Source: Alphaproteobacteria bacterium (GTDB taxonomy: Bacteria > Pseudomonadota > Alphaproteobacteria > JAJFFI01). From it: a stretch of 5,127 nucleotides of DNA. Positions within the stretch are counted from its first letter, which is position 1, and each line of letters begins with the position of its first letter. Location: contig JAJFFI010000294.1 of the NCBI GenBank assembly GCA_021776755.1, positions 1-5,127 on the forward strand, written 5' to 3'. The position numbers and the translations under genes are program-made. A model generated the notes under the pieces. The model was given only the letters and a program-made list of their open reading frames with translations. It did not search any database and was not told where the DNA came from. Of this stretch, positions 1-5,127 are shown piece after piece.

Positions 1-2
1 CC

Positions 3-1304
3 AGCCCAAAGCGTGCGGGCCTCGCTATCCTGATCGACCCGGCGGTCGTCGTGCCGCTGATCGTCTTCGGCCGCAAGGTGCGGCTGCTGACGCGCTCGAG
101 CCAGGATCGCCTCGGCGATGTCGCGGCCCACGCCGAGGAAACCATGAGTGCCGTCCGCACGGTGCAGGCCTTCGGCAACGAGCCGCGCGCGCGGGACCGC
201 ATGGACGAGACCGCAGAAGATGCCTTCACGGTCGCCGGCAAACGCGTGCGCGCCCGGGCCCTGCTCGCGGGTTTCGGCATCCTGTTCGTGTTCGCCGCCG
301 TCGGCGTGCTGCTCTGGATCGGGGGGCGGGACCTGATCGCCGGGCGCATCACGGCCGGCGAACTCTCGGCTTTCGTCTTCTATGCCGTTGTGGTCGCAAG
401 CTCGGTCGGCATCATGAGCGAATTCTATGGCGACCTGCAGCGCGCGGCCGGCGCCGGCGAGCGCCTGATCGAATTGCTCGAGACCGTGCCTGCCATCGCG
501 GCCCCGGCCAGTCCGGTGGCCCTTCCCGCGCCGCCCGTCGGCGCGGTCGCGTTTGAGAACGTGACGTTCGCCTATCCCTCGCGCCCCGACCGGCCCGTGC
601 TGCATGATTTCACCTTGCGGGTGGAACCCGGCGAGCGGGTGGCCCTGGTGGGTCCTTCGGGTGCGGGAAAGACCACCGTGTTTCAACTGCTGTTCCGCTT
701 CTACGATCCGGTCGAGGGCGCGGTGACGGTCGACGGCGTCGATGTGCGCGAGGCCGATCCGGCCGACGTCCGCGCAAGACTGGCGCTCGTTCCGCAGGAG
801 CCGGTGATCTTTTCGGGCGACATCCGCACCAACATCGCGTTTGGCCGCCCCGGCGCCGACGAGGCCGCAATTCGCGCCGCCGCCGATGTCGCGGCCGCCA
901 GCGAGTTCATCGACCGGCTGCCCGAGGGCATGGCGGCGCAACTGGGTGAGAAAGGCGTGCGGCTCTCGGGCGGCCAGCGCCAGCGCCTAGCGATTGCCCG
1001 CGCCGTGCTGCGTGACCCTCCGGTGCTGCTGCTGGACGAAGCGACCAGCGCCCTTGATGCCGAAAACGAACGCCTCGTGCAATCGGCCCTCGATCGCATC
1101 ATGGCCGGGCGCACAACGCTGGTGATCGCGCACCGCCTCGCCACCATCCAGAAGGCCGACCGCATCGTCGTCATGGACCAGGGCCGCATCGTCGAGACCG
1201 GCCGTCACGAGGACCTGATCCGCCAGGACGGCCTCTACGCCCACCTTGCCGCGCTGCAGTTCGACCAGGCGCCCGCGCGCGAACCCGGCCAGGCGGCGGA
1301 ATAA
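3..1304 (+). CDS. ABC exporter half-transporter, permease-ATPase fusion (MsbA-like), 5' partial
   Basis: This is an inner-membrane ATP-driven exporter subunit of the MsbA/lipid-exporter type, expected to act as a homodimer; the substrate cannot be read from the sequence. The frame is open from position 3 with in-family sequence before the GTG at 51, so the gene begins left of the window and about 170-190 N-terminal residues are missing (family length about 600; 433 visible). Counting from the codon at 51, membrane helices lie at about 71-92 and 104-128, an Ala/Pro linker at about 148-163, and the nucleotide-binding domain from about 165. Its motifs are complete: Walker A GPSGAGKT (651-674), Q-loop VPQEP (near 795), signature LSGGQ (963-977), Walker B VLLLDE (1023-1040) followed by the D-loop SALD, and the H-loop His (1131-1133). 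It ends in TAA and converges on the next gene. It may belong to the MsbA-related group often annotated simply as ABC transporter; I infer this from the C-terminal LYAHLAALQF. There is no sign of decay. Confidence 0.95.
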   Translation, partial: SPKRAGLAILIDPAVVVPLIVFGRKVRLLTRSSQDRLGDVAAHAEETMSAVRTVQAFGNEPRARDRMDETAEDAFTVAGKRVRARALLAGFGILFVFAAVGVLLWIGGRDLIAGRITAGELSAFVFYAVVVASSVGIMSEFYGDLQRAAGAGERLIELLETVPAIAAPASPVALPAPPVGAVAFENVTFAYPSRPDRPVLHDFTLRVEPGERVALVGPSGAGKTTVFQLLFRFYDPVEGAVTVDGVDVREADPADVRARLALVPQEPVIFSGDIRTNIAFGRPGADEAAIRAAADVAAASEFIDRLPEGMAAQLGEKGVRLSGGQRQRLAIARAVLRDPPVLLLDEATSALDAENERLVQSALDRIMAGRTTLVIAHRLATIQKADRIVVMDQGRIVETGRHEDLIRQDGLYAHLAALQFDQAPAREPGQAAE

Positions 1305-1319
1305 GCCGCCAGCCAAATC

Positions 1320-1446
1320 GTCATTTCGACCGAGCGAAGCGAGCGGAGAAACCGCTTTACGGTGCGTCCGCCGGTCTCCGTATTCAAACATCGAAAAGCG
1401 ATTTCTCCGCTACGCATTGCTGGCGCAATGCTCCGGTCGAAATGAC
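1320..1446. repeat. Palindromic intergenic repeat element (REP/MITE-like)
   Basis: The element is a nested inverted repeat. The outer arms are gtcatttcgaccg (1320-1332) and its exact complement cggtcgaaatgac (1434-1446). The inner arms at 1342-1358 and 1395-1411 match at 16 of 17 bases. The right half contains an extra small hairpin, gcattgc (1414-1420) with gcaatgc (1425-1431) around a 4-base loop; the matching stretch of the left half is shorter (agcgaagcg-type sequence). There is no coding sequence and no transposase in it. Sequences with this terminus are, from memory, dispersed in many copies in alphaproteobacterial genomes, but copy number cannot be seen here. It fills most of the gap between two converging genes, so it may also fold in both transcripts and help end or stabilise them. 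Confidence 0.75.
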
Positions 1447-1452
1447 AGATTA

Positions 1453-1471
1453 AAAGGTACCAGGTACCTTT
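1453..1471. terminator. Compact perfect palindrome, possible bidirectional terminator
   Basis: Nine bases, aaaggtacc (1453-1461), pair exactly with ggtaccttt (1463-1471) around one central base; in RNA the loop would open to three or five bases. Read on the minus strand it lies 13 bases past the TAA of the MotB-like gene and is followed by TTAAT; read on the plus strand its 3' arm ends in TTTCT. The position between two convergent genes and the short T runs suit a terminator for either side. The stem is short and only moderately GC-rich, so it could instead be a dispersed REP-like palindrome or the edge of the neighbouring repeat. Confidence 0.45.
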
Positions 1472-1484
1472 CTAAGAGTGATGC

Positions 1485-2528
1485 TTACCGCTGGTCGAAC
1501 TTGAGCTCGATGCGGCGGTTCTTGCGGAGCTCCTCGGGGCTCTTGCCCCGCACCAGCGGCTGGAACTCGCCGAAGCCGGTGGCCGCCAGGCGCTCGGGCG
1601 GGATGCCCTGAGCGACGAGGAATTTCACGACCGACACGGCACGCGCGGTCGACAGCTCCCAGTTCGACGGGAACGCCTCGGTCTGGATCGGGCGCACATC
1701 GGTGTGGCCGTCGACGCGCAGCACCCAGTTGATCTCCGGCGGGATTTTTTCGCCCAGTTCCTTCAGCGTCTCGGCGAGCTTGGCGATCTGCTCCATGCCG
1801 CCCGGCCGGAGTTCGGCGAACCCTGAATCGAACAGGACCTCCGACTGGAAGACGAACCGGTCGCCGACGATTCGGATATCGTCCCGGTCGGCGAGAATTT
1901 CACGCAGTTTGCCGAAGAATTCCGAGCGGTACTTCTGCAACTCGATGGCCTTGGCGGCGAGCGCCTTGTTGAGCCTGTCGGTCAGCTTGTCGACCTCGAG
2001 TTCCTTGTCCTTGTTCTTGGCTTCCGACGCCTCCAGCGCTTCCTGGATCGAAGCCAGCTGGGTCCGGAGTTCGGCGATCTGCCGGTTCAGCAGATCGAGC
2101 CGCGCCTGCACCTCGATCGCTTCCTTCGTGGCCTCCACGGCCTTTTCCTTCTCGGCCGCCGTCGCTTCCTTTTGTTCGCGGAGGGCGGCGAGGCCGGCGG
2201 CGATCACTTCCTTGCTTGCCAGGATATCGCCCTTCAGCTTGTCCCGCTGTCCGAGCGTCGCCTGGAGTTCGGCCGAAATTTCGGCAATTGATTTCTTGAG
2301 CGCCGCACTGTCCTTTTTCTCAAGCGCCAGCAGTTCGGAAAGTTCCGTGATCTGCTGTGTGAGGCGGGCGAGGGCCTTGTCGCGGCCCGACAGCGCGTCG
2401 GTCAGGTAGAACTGCGCGACGACGAAGATCATCAGCGTGAAGATGATGATGATCAGCAGGCTCGCCAGCGCATCGACGAAGCCGGGCCAGATATCGAAGG
2501 CTGCGCGTTGTCGTGAGCGTGCGGCCAT
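1485..2528 (-). CDS. MotB-like inner-membrane protein with coiled coil and OmpA peptidoglycan-binding domain
   Basis: This 347-residue protein is the likely cell-wall-anchoring half of a stator-like ion channel. A short N-terminus leads into one membrane helix (about 16-42) whose start reads PGFVDALASLL. Asp19 sits where MotB, TolR and ExbD keep the proton-binding Asp. Residues about 45-205 are rich in Glu, Lys, Ala and Leu with heptad-like spacing and almost no Pro or Gly, so a long coiled coil is likely. The C-terminal OmpA domain (about 222-345) has VLFDSGFAEL, DGHTD (Asp277), NWELSTARA (Arg296) and KNRRIEL, so both residues that hold diaminopimelate in OmpA-like domains are present. The ATG at 2528 is 9 bases after the stop of the MotA-like gene, with GGAGGT across that stop, so the two are almost surely cotranscribed. 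Flagellar MotB usually has a much shorter linker. No flagellar gene is near, and I give no symbol. Related proteins are often annotated as peptidoglycan-binding or MotB-family proteins. Confidence 0.92.
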   Translation of the reverse strand: MAARSRQRAAFDIWPGFVDALASLLIIIIFTLMIFVVAQFYLTDALSGRDKALARLTQQITELSELLALEKKDSAALKKSIAEISAELQATLGQRDKLKGDILASKEVIAAGLAALREQKEATAAEKEKAVEATKEAIEVQARLDLLNRQIAELRTQLASIQEALEASEAKNKDKELEVDKLTDRLNKALAAKAIELQKYRSEFFGKLREILADRDDIRIVGDRFVFQSEVLFDSGFAELRPGGMEQIAKLAETLKELGEKIPPEINWVLRVDGHTDVRPIQTEAFPSNWELSTARAVSVVKFLVAQGIPPERLAATGFGEFQPLVRGKSPEELRKNRRIELKFDQR

Positions 2529-2537
2529 GGGGCGGGC

Positions 2538-3458
2538 CTACCTCCGCACCGTGAGCGAGGCGATGGTTTTCGACAGCAACCGGATCTCGCTGCCGAGCGC
2601 GTCGTTGCTCGACTCGATCTTCTGGATGAGCGCGAGCACCGCCTGGTCGGTCGCGGCCCGGCTTTCTTCCGAGCGCGCAATGGTGCGCTGCAGGTCCTGC
2701 AGGCTGTCGGCGGTATTCTCGAGAAGCGCCTCGATATAGGCCGGCACGCCGTGTTCGCCCTCGCCGATGGCGCCTGACGAGAGCCGCGTCGCACTCGACA
2801 GCCAGTCCTCGAGATCGGTGTAGAAGCGGTTCATCGCCTGACCCGCCTGGAGGTCGAGGAAGCCCAGCACCAGCGAGCCTGCGAGACCGAAGAGCGAGGA
2901 GCTGAATGCCGTCGCCATGCCGTTGAGCGGCGCCTGGAGACCGCGCTTCAGTTCGCCGAAGATCGAGCCGACATCGCCCGATCCGACCGACAGCGAGCCA
3001 ATTACGCCGCCGACCGCGGCCACGGTCTGCAGCAGGCCCCAGAAAGTCCCCAGCAGGCCCAGGAAGATCAGCAGCCCGATCGTATAGCGCGAGATATCGC
3101 GGGATTCGGCGAGCCGCGCATCGATGCCGTCGAGGATCGAGCGCATCGAGAGCGCCGACAGCTTGAGATCGCCCCGCCGCGTGTTCAGCATCGAGGCCAT
3201 CGAGCCCAGCAGCCGCGGCGGGCGGGACGCCGCCTCGCCCGCGCGGTAGGCCTCGATCCACTTCACCTCGGGCCAGAGCATCAGCACCTGGCGGAGATTG
3301 TAGATAATGCCGATCACGAGCACACCGAGGATCACGCCGTTCAGGATCGGGTTCGACATGAAAGCGTCGACCAGGGGTACGAACAGGACGGCCGCACCCA
3401 GCAGCACAACTCCGAGGAACACCAGCATCCGCGTCAGATAGCGGATCGGCCGGGTCAT
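2538..3458 (-). CDS. MotA/TolQ/ExbB-family proton-channel-like membrane protein
   Basis: This 306-residue protein is the probable channel-forming partner of the MotB-like protein. Predicted membrane helices are at about 11-30, 37-56, 124-148 and 180-204, a MotA-like arrangement with a cytoplasmic segment of about 65 residues between helices 2 and 3 and a C-terminal tail of about 100 residues. Helix 3 reads IFLGLLGTFWGLLQTV and helix 4 begins GMATAFSSSLFGLAGS, both typical of the MotA/TolQ/ExbB domain. The position of the ExbB membrane Glu appears to hold Thr183, with Ser188 near the family's conserved Thr; this is a hand alignment. The tail (about 235-300) is polar, helical and may coil. The frame is open far upstream, but that part overlaps the preceding gene. 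I chose the ATG at 3458, with GAGG five bases before it (3464-3467); an ATG at 3536 would add 26 Ser/Pro/Ala-rich residues and overlap the preceding gene by 23 bases, and cannot be excluded. It lies between the two OmpA-domain genes in one probable operon. Confidence 0.9.
   Translation of the reverse strand: MTRPIRYLTRMLVFLGVVLLGAAVLFVPLVDAFMSNPILNGVILGVLVIGIIYNLRQVLMLWPEVKWIEAYRAGEAASRPPRLLGSMASMLNTRRGDLKLSALSMRSILDGIDARLAESRDISRYTIGLLIFLGLLGTFWGLLQTVAAVGGVIGSLSVGSGDVGSIFGELKRGLQAPLNGMATAFSSSLFGLAGSLVLGFLDLQAGQAMNRFYTDLEDWLSSATRLSSGAIGEGEHGVPAYIEALLENTADSLQDLQRTIARSEESRAATDQAVLALIQKIESSNDALGSEIRLLSKTIASLTVRR
2540..2545 (-). promoter_or_regulatory. Strong ribosome binding site overlapping the upstream stop codon
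   Basis: On the minus strand GGAGGT spans the last codons of the MotA-like gene (CGG AGG TAG), 11 bases before the ATG at 2528. The spacing is a little long but the match is complete. It fixes the start of the MotB-like gene and suggests translational coupling, as would suit two subunits of one complex. Confidence 0.65.
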
Positions 3459-3513
3459 CGGCGCCTCGGCTGCCGGACGGGGTGCGTCGCTGAAGCTCTC
3501 GGCGGTCAACGGG

Positions 3514-4314
3514 CTACTGCTTGAGGATGGTGACATCGACACTGTCCGGGTTTGCGGTTCCAGCCTTGTTGCCGAGCGCCCGCACGAAGATGCGGGCCCC
3601 GTCAACGCCTTTTCGGATGAGATAGCCCTGGGCGGCACGGGCGCGGGCAAGCGACAGCCGTCGGGCGGCTGCGGCCTCGGTGCCCTCGCCGGGCGCAAAG
3701 CCGGTGACCTGCACGCGGGAGCCTGTGTTGGCCGAAAGATAGCCGAGCACACGGTCGAGCTGGGCAGCGGCCGGGCCCTGCAGATCGGCAGAGCCTTCGG
3801 CGAACAGCAGCGAGCGCGGCGGAGGCGGTGGCGGCGACAACGGCGGCGGCGTGCGCGACGCAGTGCTTGGCGGCAGTTTCGCTTCCGGCGGCTTGGCCGC
3901 GGCTTCAGGCTGCTTCGGGTCAGGCTGCTTCGGGGGTGAGTCCGGAGCCTTGGTCTGCGCGCGGTTCGGCAATGAAGGGCCCGCCTGTTTGGGCGTCTCG
4001 GCGGGCGTCCGCGACAGGCTCGTGGTGCCCACTGTGGTCGCCCGCGACGTGCCGACGCTTGCCTTGCGGGTCGTCGTCCGTGTGGGCGTGCGAACCGCGC
4101 GGCGCCGCGTCCCGTCTCCGACGAGCGGGCGCAGCCGGATCGGCTCGCCTGGTGCTACACCCCGGGGCCGCCGCTTGATCTTGTCGATCACCGACAGATC
4201 AACCTCGACCGCTTTCGGCGGCGCACTCCCGCCAGATGCGGATTGGGCGGCCGCCACCGGCGCCAGAAGCGCGAGCCCCGCCAGAATTGTGATTAGCCCC
4301 TGAAACAGTCTCAT
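3514..4314 (-). CDS. Secreted proline-rich protein with atypical OmpA-like C-terminal domain
   Basis: This 266-residue protein is probably periplasmic. A signal peptide is clear: MRLFQ, a hydrophobic core to about residue 20, then APVAAA with likely cleavage near residue 23. Residues about 60-165 are low in complexity, first Arg/Thr-rich, then Pro/Lys/Ala-rich, ending in a run of prolines (about 156-166), which suits an extended spacer. Residues about 168-264 form an OmpA-like domain: LLFAEGSADLQ, RVQVTGFAPGEG, RRLSLARARAAQGYLIRKGVDGARIFVRALGNK and DSVDVTIL. The Asp of the usual GHTD motif is missing (GFAP), while the LSxxRA arginine remains, so ordinary peptidoglycan binding is doubtful. I prefer the ATG at 4314, with GGGAA six bases before it, over the GTG at 4338, which would put eight residues before the signal peptide. 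It is the first gene of the probable three-gene operon; 55 bases separate it from the MotA-like gene. Its exact role is unknown. Confidence 0.85.
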   Translation of the reverse strand: MRLFQGLITILAGLALLAPVAAAQSASGGSAPPKAVEVDLSVIDKIKRRPRGVAPGEPIRLRPLVGDGTRRRAVRTPTRTTTRKASVGTSRATTVGTTSLSRTPAETPKQAGPSLPNRAQTKAPDSPPKQPDPKQPEAAAKPPEAKLPPSTASRTPPPLSPPPPPPRSLLFAEGSADLQGPAAAQLDRVLGYLSANTGSRVQVTGFAPGEGTEAAAARRLSLARARAAQGYLIRKGVDGARIFVRALGNKAGTANPDSVDVTILKQ

Positions 4315-4535
4315 TGGAAATTCCCGTACGCCCACCACAGATCGCTACTTTACATGCTTGCATTATGCGCATAACCGCAGAAGGCTCACCATGCTTTAGG
4401 TAGTGGCGCGGCAAATGGCGTGCGCGCCGGATGGCGAACCGCCCGCAAATTTGCCGCCGGAACAGGTGACACGAACATGTGTCGAAATCGCGGCGGAACC
4501 GGGCGGGGGCCGTCCGTGCGCGTACGGCCTGAAGT
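4315..4535. promoter_or_regulatory. Intergenic region with likely promoter of the three-gene operon
   Basis: No credible gene is seen in these 221 bases. The part next to the operon (about 4340-4400) is clearly AT-richer than its surroundings. It holds a perfect 12-base palindrome, ttatgcgcataa (4363-4374), and the minus strand reads CATAAT at 4367-4362, a possible -10 box, but no convincing -35 box stands at the right distance. The half near the phosphatase gene is GC-rich and has gacac/gtgtc arms at 4468-4472 and 4479-4483. Promoter placement is inferred from base composition and gene order only. Confidence 0.4.
4508..4529 (-). terminator. Weak hairpin after the phosphatase gene
   Basis: The arms ggccgt (4508-4513) and acggcc (4524-4529) pair exactly around ten bases, six bases past the stop codon of the inositol-monophosphatase gene. 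The minus strand then continues with C and G, not T, so it would not be a standard intrinsic terminator; it may be a 3'-end stabilising hairpin or chance pairing in GC-rich DNA. Confidence 0.25.
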
Positions 4536-5126
4536 TCAGTCTTCGCGTCCGCGGAGCGCCGTACGCAGGCGCTTGTCGAGATTGCCGTGAAGATCGCTGT
4601 TTGCCGCCAGAATATGCGGTGCGCCGAGCTTGTACGTACGCCCGCCGATTTCGCTCACAAAGCCGCCCGCCTCACGCACCAGCAGCACACCGGCGGCGAC
4701 ATCCCAAGGGTTCAGACCAAGCTCCCAGAAGCCTTCGTAGCGGCCCGCCGCGACATAGGCGAGATCAAGCGCCGCGGAGCCATAGCGGCGGATGCCCGCA
4801 ACATGCGGCATGATCGCCTCCAGCGTCGGCAGATAGACCTCCGGGTCGCCGATTCCCTTGAACGGGATTCCCGTCGCGATCAGGGCGTCGGCCAGGTTGG
4901 TGCGCCCCGAGACCCGCAGCCGGCGGTCATTGAGCCGTGCGCCCCCGCCCCGCTCGCACCAGAACAGCTCGTCCCGGATCGGCTCGTAGATGACGGCCGC
5001 CGACAGCTCGCCCCGGGTCTCGACCGCAATCGAGATGCACCAGTGCGGCAGCCCGTGCAGGAAGTTCGAGGTCCCGTCGAGCGGATCGACGATCCAGCGC
5101 GCGTCGGCCCGGGATTTCGACTTGTC
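4536..5126 (-). CDS. suhB: Inositol-monophosphatase-family phosphatase (SuhB type), 5' partial
   Basis: This is a cytosolic, magnesium-dependent phosphatase of the inositol monophosphatase family, which removes phosphate from inositol-1-phosphate or related sugar phosphates. The last 196 residues are visible; the family is about 260-270 long, so some 70 N-terminal residues, including the first metal-binding Glu, lie beyond the right edge. The frame runs in from the edge at 5126, well above the first ATG at 4811. Metal-site motif 1 is intact: WIVDPLDGTSNFLHG, with the two metal-binding Asp codons at 5085-5087 and 5076-5078. Motif 2, NPWDVAAGVLLVREAGG, carries the third Asp (4701-4703). GSAALDLAYVAAGRYEGFWE before it is typical of the family. 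The stop is TGA. It reads the same way as the OmpA/MotA/MotB-like genes but is 221 bases from them, so shared transcription is uncertain. The symbol follows the usual bacterial name; the true substrate, or an RNA-polymerase-related role as for E. coli SuhB, is not shown here. Confidence 0.92.
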   Translation of the reverse strand, partial: DKSKSRADARWIVDPLDGTSNFLHGLPHWCISIAVETRGELSAAVIYEPIRDELFWCERGGGARLNDRRLRVSGRTNLADALIATGIPFKGIGDPEVYLPTLEAIMPHVAGIRRYGSAALDLAYVAAGRYEGFWELGLNPWDVAAGVLLVREAGGFVSEIGGRTYKLGAPHILAANSDLHGNLDKRLRTALRGRED

Positions 5127-5127
5127 C

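Noticed and set aside
1320..1446. CRISPR array or tRNA gene in the convergent gap
   Set aside because: The repeats are inverted and occur once, not as evenly spaced direct repeats, and no cloverleaf or T-loop sequence can be made.
1702..2409. Plus-strand open frame of 235 codons, very rich in serine
   Set aside because: It is the antisense of the coiled-coil gene: the repeated Glu/Lys/Leu codons give Ser/Phe/Ala-rich nonsense on the other strand. It has no recognisable domain.
2320..3261. Minus-strand open frame of 313 codons
   Set aside because: It overlaps most of the MotA-like gene in another frame, is Arg/Gly/Pro-rich and has no domain; a typical high-GC shadow.
1485..3458. Flagellar motAB or tolQR/exbBD operon
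   Set aside because: The long coiled coil with a C-terminal OmpA domain does not fit TolR or ExbD, and no flagellar, Tol-Pal or TonB gene is adjacent; only the family resemblance is supported.
3828..4303. Plus-strand open frames opposite the secreted protein
   Set aside because: Composition follows from the complement of the Pro/Ala/Thr-rich region. The minus-strand product has a signal peptide and an OmpA-like domain, so it is the real gene.
1485..4314. Zorya-type anti-phage defence system
   Set aside because: The MotA/MotB-like pair recalls ZorA/ZorB, but ZorA has a much longer cytoplasmic tail, no ZorC, ZorD or ZorE-like gene is seen in the window, and the neighbours are housekeeping genes.
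4403..4813. Plus-strand open frame of 136 codons over the intergenic region and the phosphatase gene
   Set aside because: Most of it is antisense to a clear inositol-monophosphatase domain, and its protein is Arg/Pro/Ala-rich without motifs.

Overview
The window reads as chromosomal DNA of a GC-rich alphaproteobacterium. The evidence is strong G/C preference at third codon positions, protein sequences that resemble Rhodospirillales/Hyphomicrobiales relatives, and a dispersed-type palindromic repeat carrying the GTCATTTCGACCG terminus often met in such genomes. The taxonomic call rests on memory of related proteins, not on a search, and no order or genus can be fixed.

Layout. Positions 3-1304 (+) hold the C-terminal three quarters of an ABC exporter half-transporter (MsbA-like permease plus ATPase); its start lies left of the window. 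Positions 1305-1484 are a convergent intergenic gap with a ~127-bp inverted-repeat element and, beside it, a compact perfect palindrome that could end transcription from both sides. Positions 1485-4314 (-) hold three tightly packed genes, read right to left: a secreted, proline-rich protein with an OmpA-like C-terminal domain (3514-4314), a MotA/TolQ/ExbB-type membrane protein (2538-3458), and a MotB-like protein with one membrane helix, a long coiled coil and an OmpA-type peptidoglycan-binding domain (1485-2528). Positions 4315-4535 are a 221-bp intergenic region with a possible promoter/operator palindrome. Positions 4536-5126 (-) are the C-terminal part of an inositol-monophosphatase-family protein (SuhB type), cut by the right edge.

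How the genes fit together. The central trio looks like an ion-driven envelope machine of the stator class (MotAB, TolQR, ExbBD): the MotA-like protein and the MotB-like protein would form the inner-membrane channel, the coiled coil would carry the OmpA domain to the peptidoglycan, and the secreted OmpA-like protein would be a periplasmic partner. No flagellar, Tol-Pal, TonB or Zorya genes are visible beside it, so its task is not revealed by this window. It is the most interesting part of the sequence, though I believe similar gene sets are widespread in alphaproteobacteria, so it is understudied and probably not new. The ABC exporter and the phosphatase are ordinary housekeeping-type neighbours.
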